A stretch of DNA of 64,000 nt from Plantago major (GCA_026545765.1 CM048841.1:65051354-65115353); one strand, 5' to 3'. Shown: positions 49,480-59,945, counted from the stretch's first letter. Numbers and translations are program-made. Notes: generated by a model from the letters alone, not told the origin.

Positions 49480-49898
49480 AGTTCAAAATTTGGCTTCGCA
49501 TCCATCCAAGCCACATGCCACCCGAAATTTAGCTTCGCATCCACATCTCTTGAATTGCGAACACGTTTCTTTCTTTCGTCAACCACGTTCTGTCCAGCAT
49601 AAATACATTCCCATTCCACATTCACTGTCTTGCGGGCTCAATCCTTCATTCGATGGGTTCTCCTAATGTCAAATCCTCTTCGACGTCCATATTGAACGTA
49701 AAATTGGTGTGCGTGCTTCCAATGAGCAAAAATATACTTATTAACATCATCATCAGTTTCCAATGCAGTGTCCAATGATTCTCCATTCACATAACTTTGA
49801 TACAATTTGTGCCCCCAATCGGATGGTAAATCTTCTAGATCAGACATCTCATCATCCGAACTCCCAATTCCATTTTTAGAAACATTGTGCCCATCCAT
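49480..49898 (-). pseudogene. FAR1/FHY3-type DNA-binding domain remnant in the MULE
   Basis: From ATG 49898 the frame reads MDGHNVSKNGIGSSDDEMSD (acidic), then DVNKYIFAHWKHAHQFYVQY, GRRRGFDIRRTHRMKD. The last part matches the start of the FAR1 DNA-binding domain (EAY.FY..YA...GF.IR...). The similarity continues in another frame (YAGQNVVDERKKRVRNSR and further), so at least one frameshift is present. No zinc ligands beyond this, no MULE transposase domain and no SWIM zinc finger. FAR1 and FHY3 descend from MULE transposases, so this may be the N-terminus of the element's own transposase. A likely first, non-coding exon on the same strand ends near 50471. Confidence 0.55.
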
Positions 49899-49989
49899 AT
49901 TATCTATAAAAGATAAACTAACAGATAATTAATACGAGGGTCACATGTTCAATATTTAAATAGTAATGAAACTTTCTCTGATGTTTATT

Positions 49990-50200
49990 AAAGAGTGATG
50001 CGGCAATGAATCAAATGTCTTGGAGCAACAAAATTACATGACTAAATACATTCCATTCCGTTATAGGACAAAACAATAGTTTGCGCCACAATGCCGCGGC
50101 AATAAATCAGAAACCGTGCGGCAACAACTGAACAGAAAATATTCAAAGATTTGTTGCTGTGCCGACTATTATATTGCTACGTGGCAACCGAACGTAATTA
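49990..50200 (-). repeat. Cluster of TTGCCGCA words, right arm (inverted)
   Basis: gatgcggcaatgaatc, tgccgcggcaataaatcag, aaccgtgcggcaac and tacgtggcaacc are the reverse of words at 46010-46345 (for example gttgccgcacggta). With that cluster they enclose the tandem array and the FAR1-like remnant. Confidence 0.6.
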
Positions 50201-50904
50201 GCGTATGGAACATACATCACTCAGATGAAACAACGATGTGAGAACAGAAAAAAGCCAACACAGATGGAGATGATTATGATTATGATTATTTCATATATCA
50301 ATATCCAACATCACAACATCGAATTCAAGTGAGAACAGCATCATACCATCGATTTGTGTTCGAGTTGAATTGAACAAATATCAGAAAACATCGATTCTAA
50401 TAAACTTTCGAAGTCAATTTGAAGAGACAAACTGCAGTAACAACGGATTGCTTGGAGAATATTTACAAACCTTTAAACTCCTCCATCAATTCAAGCAGGG
50501 TTCTTCAATGGGGAATTAGGGTTCTTCGCTAGACAATTAGGGTTCTTCGTGTTTTTCAGAAAGTATCTGCAATGAATTAACAGAAGATAAACGTTTCCCC
50601 ACGTTTTAAACATTTTATTTAATAGGTTATTTATGTAATTTTACAATATTGAAATAATTTATTATATATACATATTTTAATAAATAATTATATCATTAAG
50701 GTTATTATAGTCAATATGTATATTTTTGGGAATTTTTAAATATTAAAAAAATAAATTATAAACCTTCGTACCTAAAATAATTGAAAATTTGACTTCGAAC
50801 TGAAACGGACGGATCGAATTGAATTACATGCCACATGGCGAAGATCTAGCGGTGACTTGTGTTCAGGTAGTACCGACCTGAGAATAGAAAAGCCCAGCTT
50901 TCTA

Positions 50905-51670
50905 TCTACTTAAGTTACTCACACAGAGTAGTTTGCGATTAATATTTAAAAATAATAAATAAAAGGGAGAAACTTACGCCAATGAGATTCGAACCCTGCA
51001 CTTTCTACTTAAACAATGATACATGTACGTACCGGATTCAAATTGATTAAGTAAGATCAACGGATGAGATTTAAATTGAATTATAAATTTAGTGAAACTT
51101 TTTGAATTATTATATTACTTATTAGGTCCTTTTTTTTCGATTTATGTATCTCTGAGTTGTGAATTATTGAAGGGTAGCATGTAATAGTTTTCTCTTCTGC
51201 TACTTATCTGTCGTTGGAAGGCTATATATATTCTTTTACTAGGAATTACAGTGAAAGTAACAAATGTATCTATGATTTTGGTGAAATTTTGTGACCTCTT
51301 TTTTGACAAGTTTAACAGAGATGGCCCTGGACGTGTCTTGCCATGGTTTCTTCCTCGTTAGCAAATAAAAGCCAGAAGATTGAGGTGTTGGATAGTGGAA
51401 TAAGATTTGAGAGTCCATCTTTTAGAAAAATACTGTTGCTACTTTGTCTTAATTCTAACTAATGATATAATGCATAATTACCTAATATAAACAGAGGAGA
51501 TTATAGGGTAATCATGAAGCAATCTATGAGAAATAAAAAATTCAACTTCTATAAAATGAATAGTTGAGTCGACTAATGGAAACTTTAAAAGTGTAATTGG
51601 ACGAAAAACATAGTAACCAAACAAACATTTCATCCACCGCACATGGCGAAAACCCCTCCTGGAAATATGA
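50905..51670. other. Intergenic, nothing recognised
   Basis: AT-rich, no coding frame. A gggttcgaatctc phrase on the - strand near 50985 looks like a polymerase III B box but has no matching A box. Confidence 0.55.
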
Positions 51671-51679
51671 CTAAATACA

Positions 51680-52070
51680 AATGGTTCGGCATTGGATAAT
51701 CCTGGTTATGATTGTATTTTCGGTGATCATAATGGGGATGTTATTAGAGTTGCTTATGGTTACTTGGGTAAAACTGATAATAACACTGCATAATTATGGC
51801 AATCAAATATGATTAAGAAATTGAAGTGCAAAGTGGTTCTACAAATAAAATTCTACAATCTAACTAGAAATATACTATTGATTGTCTTTCTAGGAAATGG
51901 ATCAAGTGGTCAAAAGCACCGGGAGCTAATCAAGGACATTGAAGCCTTGAAGGACTTGGTGTAAAAGTGCACTTGGAGCAGATTTCTTTTGTCTATTGTA
52001 AAACAAACTCGGTGGCAGGTCTTTTGGCGAAGAAAGGAAGTAACTACTGAAATCACATAGAAAACATAGA
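51680..52070 (+). pseudogene. RNase H (RVT_3-type) fragment, decayed
   Basis: Frame words ALDNPGYDCIFGDHNGDVIR and YGYLGKTDNNTA, followed by a stop where the family has the Glu of TAE, then LIDCLSRKWIKWSKAPGANQ and FVYCKTNSVAGLLAKKGS further on. This is the order of the plant reverse transcriptase-like RNase H domain found at the end of LINE polyproteins and in related host ORFs (GG..RD..G..., ...N.AE..A, ...V.RE.N..AD.LAK). At least two stops or frameshifts. No reverse transcriptase nearby. Too short and degraded to place further. Confidence 0.5.
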
Positions 52071-52253
52071 TATCCCCTTGAGGCAAACATTACTCTTTAC
52101 CAACGGTTGTTAAGCCAGAAGTGGCTTAAGTTCTTAATGCCCTGATTGACTTGTGGATGTAAAAAACGCCAGGAAGAACCATGCATAAAAGCGGTCTTTC
52201 ATTTTGGATTAATGATACTTCCTATTGTCAAGTTATGTAATTGAAGGTGAATA

Positions 52254-52487
52254 ATCCCTCCATTTTTTTAAAGCTTTCCACTTCGACTGATCAAATCAAT
52301 TTCTATAACAAATTACTCTTAAAATTTAATGATAAAAAATTTATATGACATAAATTTAAATTAGTAATATTCATAAGATAATATTATTAAGTATTAAATC
52401 AACATATTTAAAGAGTAATTGTGATTGGAATCAATTATGATGGACCACATGATAGTAAAGTGATTTTTTTAAAAAAAACGGAGGTAG
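52254..52487. mobile_element. Stowaway-like MITE
   Basis: Ends atccctccatttttttaaa and, reversed, ctacctccgttttttttaaa, between TA dinucleotides at 52252-52253 and 52488-52489. The CTCCCTCCGT-type end and TA target match Stowaway (Tc1/mariner-related) elements. 234 bp, non-coding. Confidence 0.7.
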
Positions 52488-52489
52488 TA

Positions 52490-53970
52490 TTACTAATCTG
52501 TGTTTAGTGTGGGGCACCGCAAATGGTCCCCGTTAATGTTCGTTTTTTTTTGTTTAGTAATGAATAGTATAATCTTATTATTCCTTTTAAAAAAAGAGTG
52601 GACTATTCTTTCTGTAAAATGTCATAAGTTGTATTCAAACCGACACTCGCTCTTCCACAATTTCATTACAAGAGGTACTCCATTCAAGTACTTTTCGAAA
52701 GGTAGTCCTATCCTCAATCAATAGGTTTTGTTTTGCTTCAAAATTCATATATACACACGTTTTTGTGTGGATGCACATGCATCTATGATCTATCACAATC
52801 CCATTTGAATATGATTTAGTTTACAAGTTCTAGTATGACTCACACAATGTTGATATTGTTTACTTTGGTTTTAGCGAAGTGATTTTGTTGTAGACCCATC
52901 CAAAATTGTATTGTACAAATATTTTTCACTCATGAATCATTTGACATTCTCGTGCGCATTTGATAATCAACCACCAATAGGAACCTAGGAAAATTGCGTA
53001 GAACACGATATCACTCGACCCGTTCACTGCGTAAAGTTCTTGTTGCAACATGTCCAAAAACAAATTACTTGTGCAAGTTATGTCTTCCGACGATATGTAA
53101 CTCATATCTACAATTGACTCATTACTTGTCAATATTAAACCTTAATCGTAACGAATGGTATTATACCACCAAGAGTGCACCAGAATTGTAATACCTAAAG
53201 TATGTTGATAGTTATTTTTGTTATTCAAGCCGAACTTAGCCCATTTTATCGTACATAAGGTTGGTCTCGAATAGTATTTAATTAAGTCTAATCTTAACTC
53301 TACTCATTAACGAAACGAACAAATATGAGAATTCAAACTCGAAATACAAGTAAATATTAGAATTCAAATGACCTCGAAATTAGAGGAAAAAAAGGGGAAA
53401 AAATGCAATTACTTGAATCATCCACAACTTTAAGACTGCCCCTTATTTAACCATGTGTTTCGTAAGTAAGTTGTTTATCTTATTTCGGTTTAAGACTTCT
53501 AGAAGTTGTTGAAATACAAAAACTATTACAGGAGGGAATGGAGAAGCTACTTTACTATTGGTCTAAAACAAAAGCCCACTACACATCCACCTCAACTAAG
53601 GTAGGACAGGACAGGAGCTCGAACTGTGGCACATTTAAATCCAGCCCGTCGACATAAAATTAGAATCTATTGGACCGTTTGGAATAATACTTTAACAGTT
53701 TCGACTTTAACATATCTATAATGTACAGATGAATAGTAACTTAATTTTTATGAGTAAAATATTGACTTATCAAAGAGTAAAACTCATCAATAGTGATTTA
53801 ACAGACCCGTAACTCTTTTGCCAAACCACCATTACAGTGCCTTAATTAGATAATATGCGTAACGATAAGCCATTGGTGGACTATTAAATTAAAATATAAA
53901 AACAAGGTACATAGATTGTGACTGATCATAAGCTATGTGTTGTAGTACCATATTATATACGACTAAAATT
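52490..53970. other. Intergenic, nothing recognised
   Basis: AT-rich DNA with only short, unconvincing open frames on both strands. Confidence 0.6.
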
Positions 53971-53973
53971 GTA

Positions 53974-54222
53974 CTCTCTCCGTCCCGATACAAGTTTATC
54001 ACTTTAATTATTTTGATCAACCGTCTTTGATTTTGACTACGACTAATTTTAAACTGCAAATATAAAATGTTCAATTTTATTATATAATGAAATTTTAGGA
54101 ACTAAAATTTTATTATATAATCTAATTAAAATTTTTCATTATAGTTTAAAATTAATTCGTAGTTAAAATTATAGACGGTTGACCAAAAAAGATCAAAATG
54201 AAAAGCTTGTGTGTATACGAAG
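53974..54222. mobile_element. Stowaway-like MITE with long arms
   Basis: Flanked by TA at 53972-53973 and 54223-54224. The left arm starts ctctctccgtcccgatacaa. The two arms pair over much of their length, for example tttgatcaaccgtc on the left with gacggttgaccaaaa on the right and attttgactacgac with gtagttaaaat. 249 bp, non-coding. It lies about 320 bp upstream of the Jas-motif gene. Confidence 0.75.
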
Positions 54223-54307
54223 TAAAAGTAATAAATATTTTAGAAATACAAATAGATAAAGATAAGAAAGAAAGGATGAATGAAATGGCCTGGGACTTAA
54301 ATGGAAG

Positions 54308-54313
54308 CACGTG
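54308..54313 (+). promoter_or_regulatory. G-box CACGTG upstream of the Jas-motif gene
   Basis: A perfect CACGTG, 230 bp before the ATG at 54543. MYC2-class bHLH factors bind G-boxes and switch on JAZ genes as a feedback, so its place fits the gene. A 6-bp match can occur by chance. Confidence 0.4.
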
Positions 54314-54542
54314 GATTTCATTTGGAAAAAAGCTAACCATTCATTGGCTGTGATACAGCAGCCTGCACGAATCAGACCTTAATTTACTATCCATTTATAT
54401 GTCTCTGCTTTCTCATGTTTTCATGCATTTCTCATTACTCCACCTTTTTATCATTCTTTTTCAAAAAACTATTCTACTCTTACATATAAGTATATTTCAA
54501 TTCGAGTAAAACGATAAAGACTGTCCAAGCTCATTCACTAAA

Positions 54543-57107
54543 ATGGAGATAGATTTTCTGGGTTTAATTTCCAAGCACTCATCAACTCAACATAAAAGGG
54601 AGCAACACAAGTCCACCAATTCAATCACTGACTCAGGTAACTTTTATACTCTTTTTGCGTTATAGACTAAAGTAATGACTTGAGTTTGCTTAGATACAAA
54701 AGGAAAACGCTTGGATATATATGTATGCAATCTAGTAATTAAGATTTACTCCTCCGTTTCAAATAAATCTTTCAATTTCACTATTCTGCAATCATTAATA
54801 TGATAGTGTAGGAGTACATTAAATTAACTAGGCTGATGAATTGTATTTTTTTTTTCAGGAGATGAGATTTCTTTGTCCCTCAGTACTTGTTCCACACCAG
54901 ATTGCCAAAAAGATTTTCATGAGGTTCGTTACACTCTTTTACATCTTCTTTTTTCTCCAGTTTTTGTTCTTTTAATCTTAAAAAAAAAAAAAAAAGAATA
55001 TTTAGAAGGGTGGGTTTGTGTGGAAGAAAATGTAGAGGCAAGAAAAATGGAGATATTTCATTACTATTTCAATCTATTATGATAAGACAGGTTCTACAAC
55101 CTTTCACTATCATACAGCTTGTTATAGTAATTACCATGTAGTTTTAATTAACATTGGATTTTTATAGTTTTTTCTTGTTTAGATATATAATTATATAGAT
55201 GTTAATTAATCAATAAAGACTTGTGTGTGACAGAAGAACACATGGAGATTTCATGGTGAACAGATTCTACCTTCATGTAGCAGTAGCAATAGCACCACAT
55301 TCTGTAGCTTGGCTTATGACAACCTAGAAAATGCTCCAAGAACTGAACAACCTTATAAAGTCGTGGCTTCGACTGGACCCTTTCCCCATCCGTATTCGAT
55401 CATCGGTCTTCAATACGGCCTCAATGCTAAGTAAGTAATGATTTACATGTTATATAGATCAATCTGCTGCACATATATAACTAGCTGAGCTCCTCCTGAT
55501 TAATGAACTTTTGGCTCCTGTATTCTAACTTCGTTTTGAGTAATTTTCTGCATAATTTATTTAATCTCATATCTGTAAATAACAACTGACTTAATTTAGT
55601 AGCACAATTGATATTTGTAAATTGATTATCATTTGATTTTAATATGAAACCGAGTGTGTGCACAATTAGATTTCATCAACTCTAAAATAAGCAGCTGATG
55701 AATTTTCTCAGAATAAATCAATCAATTCTACACACTTTCAGTACTAACAATTAACTAATTAAAAGGATTTGCAAACAAGCACTAGAGGATTGTTTGCAAA
55801 GGCTTGCACTTCAGGTGCGATTTGAAGTCTAAAATTTGACTTGTAAGCACAAGGGTTTTATTGTATTAATGTAGAAAAAACAAAGAAACATAAATTGTTT
55901 GGGGAATTAATACAAATTACTGGATTCCACGTCTCTCTCTATATTTGTCTGAACTTTTAGAAGCTGAGATGGAATTCTATCATCTCGCTAACACCCAGAC
56001 TTGTATTTGAATATTCGTGAAGACAAACTCGAATGGCCTACAAAATTAATATAAACGATTGGATTCTACACCTCCGTAGAAATTCAAGCTTTTTCCTATG
56101 AGATATCAGAAAACAAATTTGTAGTACTTGTTCTAGTAAGGTATTCTACCTGTTCTCTATGGTCTTTTAAGCCCCAAAAACTTATTCATTCATTCTTACA
56201 GCATTCTTTTAGCAGTAGTCTGAGTGCTTAGTTGTAATGAATGAACCATAAACAGTGAAATGAAACACTAAAAACCTTCCTCACTAAACAATATATACAC
56301 TTAGCCGTTATACTACAATTAGCCGTTATATATATCAATGTTCTTCTCTACACCTCTTTTCATGGAGCTATCTGTGAAATAATCAACAGATCACAAAGTG
56401 TATCATTAGATAAGAAACAAGACCAAACTAATCTCAAAATGCCATGTTTTAGGAACATTCCGGAACATCCAGTATCGCCTGCTACGGTGACTAGTCTCTA
56501 CTCAAGATGTCCCAATGTTACCAAGGATACCTTGTTGGTAAAGGTACCTAGCTATTCAATGAACTCATCATTTTGTGTGAGACATTCCTTACCTATTGTA
56601 TCATGCATGTTTAACTATCTTTTCTCTTTACTGTAAAGGCCAAAAATACAATATTTACGGCCGGCAAGTCATCCATGAGGCCTCCATCTGATGGCCTCAC
56701 AAGAGGCGGTATGCTTTAGCTGCTGATCATGATCGTCAATTTTTCTGCCATTGTGTAATACATGATCTTCACTTAATCTGGATGTTGTCACAATTTCACA
56801 GGTTATACGCCAACTGTGGCTATGGCTCGCAAGGCAACCTTGGCCAGGTTCTTGGAGAAAAGATCCCACCGGTAAACCTTCACAATCACTATTTTCGTCC
56901 ACTTTGTTTCATCTGCCCAACGGACTTCATCTGAAACAATTCAGCTGAACTTAACTGATAATACTGCTAATATATGTGATACACAGATTAACAAAGAAAA
57001 AAACTTTCCTCATGGGAAAATTACTGGATACAGTCAGTTCTGATGCCAGCAACACAAATTACACAAGTTGCAGCAAGATAACAAAACACAGAGGCAGATC
57101 ATCATAA
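54543..57107 (+). CDS. JAZ-like protein with a Jas motif and no visible TIFY motif (seven exons)
   Basis: Exons by eye: 54543-54636, 54859-54923, 55234-55430, 56453-56537 (or 56543), 56639-56708, 56802-56871 and 56987-57107. All junctions are GT-AG and phases agree throughout, giving 233 residues. The N-terminus MEIDFLGLISK matches the MERDFLGL start of JAZ3/JAZ4/JAZ9-type repressors. Residues 176-194, VAMARKATLARFLEKRSHR, fit the Jas consensus (SLxxFxxKRxxR), and an intron cuts it where JAZ genes have their Jas intron. JAZ proteins bind MYC factors in the nucleus through Jas and NINJA through TIFY. No TIFY motif is found in any exon or in the 1.0-kb third intron. The degron part (VAMARK for LPIARR) and the final PY are altered. 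Exon 2 has an ISLSLS stretch that recalls an EAR motif. The clean frame argues for a working gene, but the middle exons 3-5 match nothing I know. A decayed or specialised JAZ is the best reading. Confidence 0.65.
54742..54822. mobile_element. Short Stowaway-like remnant in intron 1
   Basis: ttactcctccgtttcaaata at the left and gtgtaggagta at the right, about 80 bp apart, in the first intron of the Jas-motif gene. Only the outer ends resemble a Stowaway element. Confidence 0.4.
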
Positions 57108-57885
57108 GAACAGGTACAATTTATTACTAGTCCTTTTATAACATTTTTCTGTCTGATTGCCTAGTTCCAAATCACCAGTAATGATGCTTTTTTTGTTTTT
57201 TTACCTCTTCAGTTAAATAAATGTTGAAGCATATTTTATTTGGAAAGCGTCCGCCTTGAAGAAGTCGGCGAATGTGAACATCTTGTCTAATCTATTATAC
57301 GTTTTACTAGTAAATGATTTAATGAAGACAGACAAGCATTTTTTCAAAGACAGGTCTGCTAGTCATTTATACATTGTTCATTATAATCGCCTCCAGATTG
57401 ATGGTCGATGGAGGAGAATCAATAAACTTTGATTAATGGAAGACTTTTTATGGCAGAATAAGGCCTTCTGATAACGATAACATCAGGGAGAAGTATTTCG
57501 AGCAGATGAGAGTCATGATGCTGTGCTAATCGGTTCCCAGAACCGTATATAATTGCTCATAAATCTGACAGTTTTATTTGTATGATCAAAAGGAAATTAA
57601 GTGGCACATCAAATAAATTAAGGTACTTTGCAATGGACTTATCTGATATTATAAGGAACCAGAGAGAGCTAATACCAAACCACATCAATTTCATATACTT
57701 TAACTTTAACTTCGCATAAATCACGTTTAACATACACGTGACTTTATATATGCTTGTCTGTGTTTTTATCCATTTTTTTTGGGTTGAACATTGGACTTTT
57801 ATTTGACATGTTTTAAGAGCAAAAAGATGAAGAAGACCATTCACATTTTTCTCTTGTCAAAATCTCAAGTCTCCAAACTTAAAAG
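57108..57885. other. Intergenic space between two convergent genes
   Basis: 778 bp between the stop of the Jas-motif gene and the stop of the mannanase gene. It should hold both 3' untranslated parts and polyadenylation sites. No repeat or coding frame is supported. Confidence 0.6.
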
Positions 57886-59672
57886 CTAAATAATTAATCC
57901 AGACATGCGACGAGATTGTTTATGGATAACCCTGTTTGTGGAGAGGCCCTGTTCAAGAACAACTTCATAACCGTCACCCATATTTTCCAGTCCCTGGGCG
58001 ATTAATTGCCAAAACAAGGCACCTGCACAGGGGCCTGCCCTTCTTGCACATTGGTATATCGCACCGTATATGTTCCCATAGTATTCGTCCCTTGCTGCAG
58101 TGCTGTATCCTCCAGTTTTTGATGATTTTCCGAACTCAGCCAGGATAAGTGGCTTTTTAAGGACTGATTTAGCGTCGTCTATGTGATCTTGGATCCACTT
58201 TCCTGTGAAATTAGACACTGCATCATTTGAGACTAATTCCACGTCGAGTATGTGACTTTTTTTCCACTTTCCTGTGACTTTAGACACTGCATCAATTGAG
58301 TTGGACAACCTGCAACAACAGTATATAAAAATTTATCATCACTTACAAAATGCGAATAATTTTCTAATTTACGTCCTAGGCGTTAATTTACGTACCATTG
58401 ATCAGGGTAGAGATGGATCGTGGCAAAATCAACTCCAGAGATTTGATTGTTGGAAATAAAGTCAGTCCCAAAAACATAACTTTTGGGATTGGATTGCTTC
58501 TTTTGTTGCCCATAAAATCCTTCCAATCCAATTTCTAGCAGATGCTTCTTGTCAAGTGATTTTACATAAGCTGACATTTCCTCAACCCACCTCTATAAAA
58601 ACAACAAAAGTTAGTTTTTCCTTTAATTTTTCCCTCCATTTCATTTTGATGAACTTTTGGTTGAAACATGTAGAGATCATAAGATAGACCTGAATTGTTT
58701 TTCCAGATGGGTCCGACTCACAACGGGGTTCGTTCATTAGCTCCCATGAGAATATGGTTGGATCGTCTTTATACGCTATGCCAGTTATCGAATTGATTCT
58801 TGTAACTACTTTCTGCAGAGAAAAAAAAAAAAGAAGCAAAAGGTAATACTATTACAAGTATTACAAGAATCCAGGATAGAATCAGAGGAGGGCATAGAGG
58901 GTCGTCCACCCCAAATTTGAATTCGACCAATAAGAATCTTAAGATAAATGACATAGTAGTAGTAGTAACAGTTTAATTACCTTAATATGATTTTTGTACA
59001 TGTCCTTGGTAACAGGATTAGAGTAAAATGCATCATCATTCTCCAAGACCTGTCCCTTCTCTCTTGCCCACTGAACATATTGTTTCTTGCCACCAAAATC
59101 ATTAAAGTTGTTCACAAAGCTCAGGATCAAATACATCCCATGCTTTTGGGCTTCGGTTACCACAAAATCCAGTGCCTACAATCACAAAACATCATATACA
59201 GGAGCGGAATCAGAATTTTTAATAGTGGGACGATACGATAATAAAATAGATCAGTTTATGGGACCCACTCTGGTTACATTTAAGTATTTACTAGATGTTA
59301 CTATTAAATCAAGTTCTTTTTTAAGTAACAATATGATACATAGAGGTGTACCTTAAATGCATTTTCATTGTATGTACCAGGAGATATCTGCAAGGCCTCG
59401 TTACCACCATCAGAGAAAGCCCAAGTCCTAGCGACATTCACACCATACCGCGAAGCCTGTAAAAGGGTTTTCGTAACCTTATCCCTCAATGAAGGATTTG
59501 ATGCAGCATACATCATCCAATACGCATTGAAACCATTGAAATACAAAGTTTTTCCATTCGCCACAAACCGGGTGCCTTTTGTCCTCACAAAACCTCTTCC
59601 CAGAGGACCGGCTTTGGTACAAACTACCAAAAGGACTACTGCAACAAAGCTATATATAAAACTCCTTTTCAT
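57886..59672 (-). CDS. MAN: Mannan endo-1,4-beta-mannosidase (GH5, EC 3.2.1.78), five exons
   Basis: Exons on the - strand: 59672-59352, 59175-58981, 58812-58690, 58592-58396 and 58309-57886. All borders are GT-AG and phases agree, giving 419 residues, near the family's usual 400-430. Residues 1-21 ([20 protein letters not shown]) look like a signal peptide, so the enzyme should be secreted to the cell wall, where it cuts beta-1,4 links in mannan, glucomannan and galactomannan. Family landmarks: [53 protein letters not shown] with acid/base Glu200, [16 protein letters not shown] with nucleophile Glu337, and ALFWQL. Odd point: residues about 282-327 hold a tandem 23-residue duplication (DAVS..TGKW twice) just before the nucleophile strand. 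Both catalytic residues and all frames are intact, so it may be functional. Which MAN paralogue it is cannot be said. Confidence 0.92.
58170..58308 (-). repeat. 69-bp in-frame duplication in mannanase exon 5
   Basis: ccactttcctgtgaaattag at 58195 and ccactttcctgtgactttag at 58264, with matching DNA on both sides (gacactgcatcawttgag; tatgtga). The offset is 69 bp, exactly 23 codons. The copies differ at several bases, so the duplication is not brand new. Confidence 0.9.
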
Positions 59673-59778
59673 TATCTTAAATCAAATTATATTCGTAAAC
59701 TCTTGTCTGTATACTGGTGTTCCTATATTCTTGGGACAATGTTTTAAGAACTCAAAGACTCCTATGCATATTGTATTA

Positions 59779-59790
59779 TATATATATAAG
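59779..59790 (-). promoter_or_regulatory. TATA box of the mannanase gene
   Basis: On the - strand ttatatatata, about 107 bp before the ATG at 59672, a usual distance with a short leader. Confidence 0.5.
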
Positions 59791-59945
59791 GAACAATCCA
59801 TCAAAACAAAAATGTGTATTACTAATTATGTATGTGTTAATTAGATTATGGAAGATTATACACTTTATACATATGTGAGAAATTTACTTGAATGTATTTA
59901 ACTTTCTAAAGTTTTTGGATCGAAAGGTTAGTGCATAAGAAATAA

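Larger units (their letters stand above)
44487..50904. mobile_element. Mutator-like element (MULE) with its target duplication
   Basis: The element proper is 44496-50895 (6.4 kb). The left end reads gggttattctattttcagg and the right end, reversed, gggcttttctattctcagg. The similarity goes on for about 70-90 bp (accgacct...caccg.tagat), a diverged terminal inverted repeat. The flanks are AGCTTTTTA (44487-44495) and AGCTTTCTA (50896-50904), a 9-bp target duplication with one difference, the length used by Mutator transposases. It carries a FAR1-type domain remnant (49480-49898, -), a small ORF (45445-45780, +), inverted word clusters and a tandem array. No complete MURA transposase, so not self-mobile. 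Confidence 0.85.

Noticed and set aside
50975-51010. Possible tRNA or SINE (gggttcgaatctc on the - strand)
   Set aside because: Only a B-box-like phrase is present; no A box at the right distance and no cloverleaf could be drawn.
55431-56452. A hidden TIFY exon in intron 3 of the Jas-motif gene
   Set aside because: All three + strand frames were read for TIFYxG and the following helix; none was found. Only a profile search could exclude a strongly altered one.
59304-59844. + strand open frames over the mannanase first exon
   Set aside because: They are antisense shadows of exon 1 and its promoter; the - strand gene has full family similarity.
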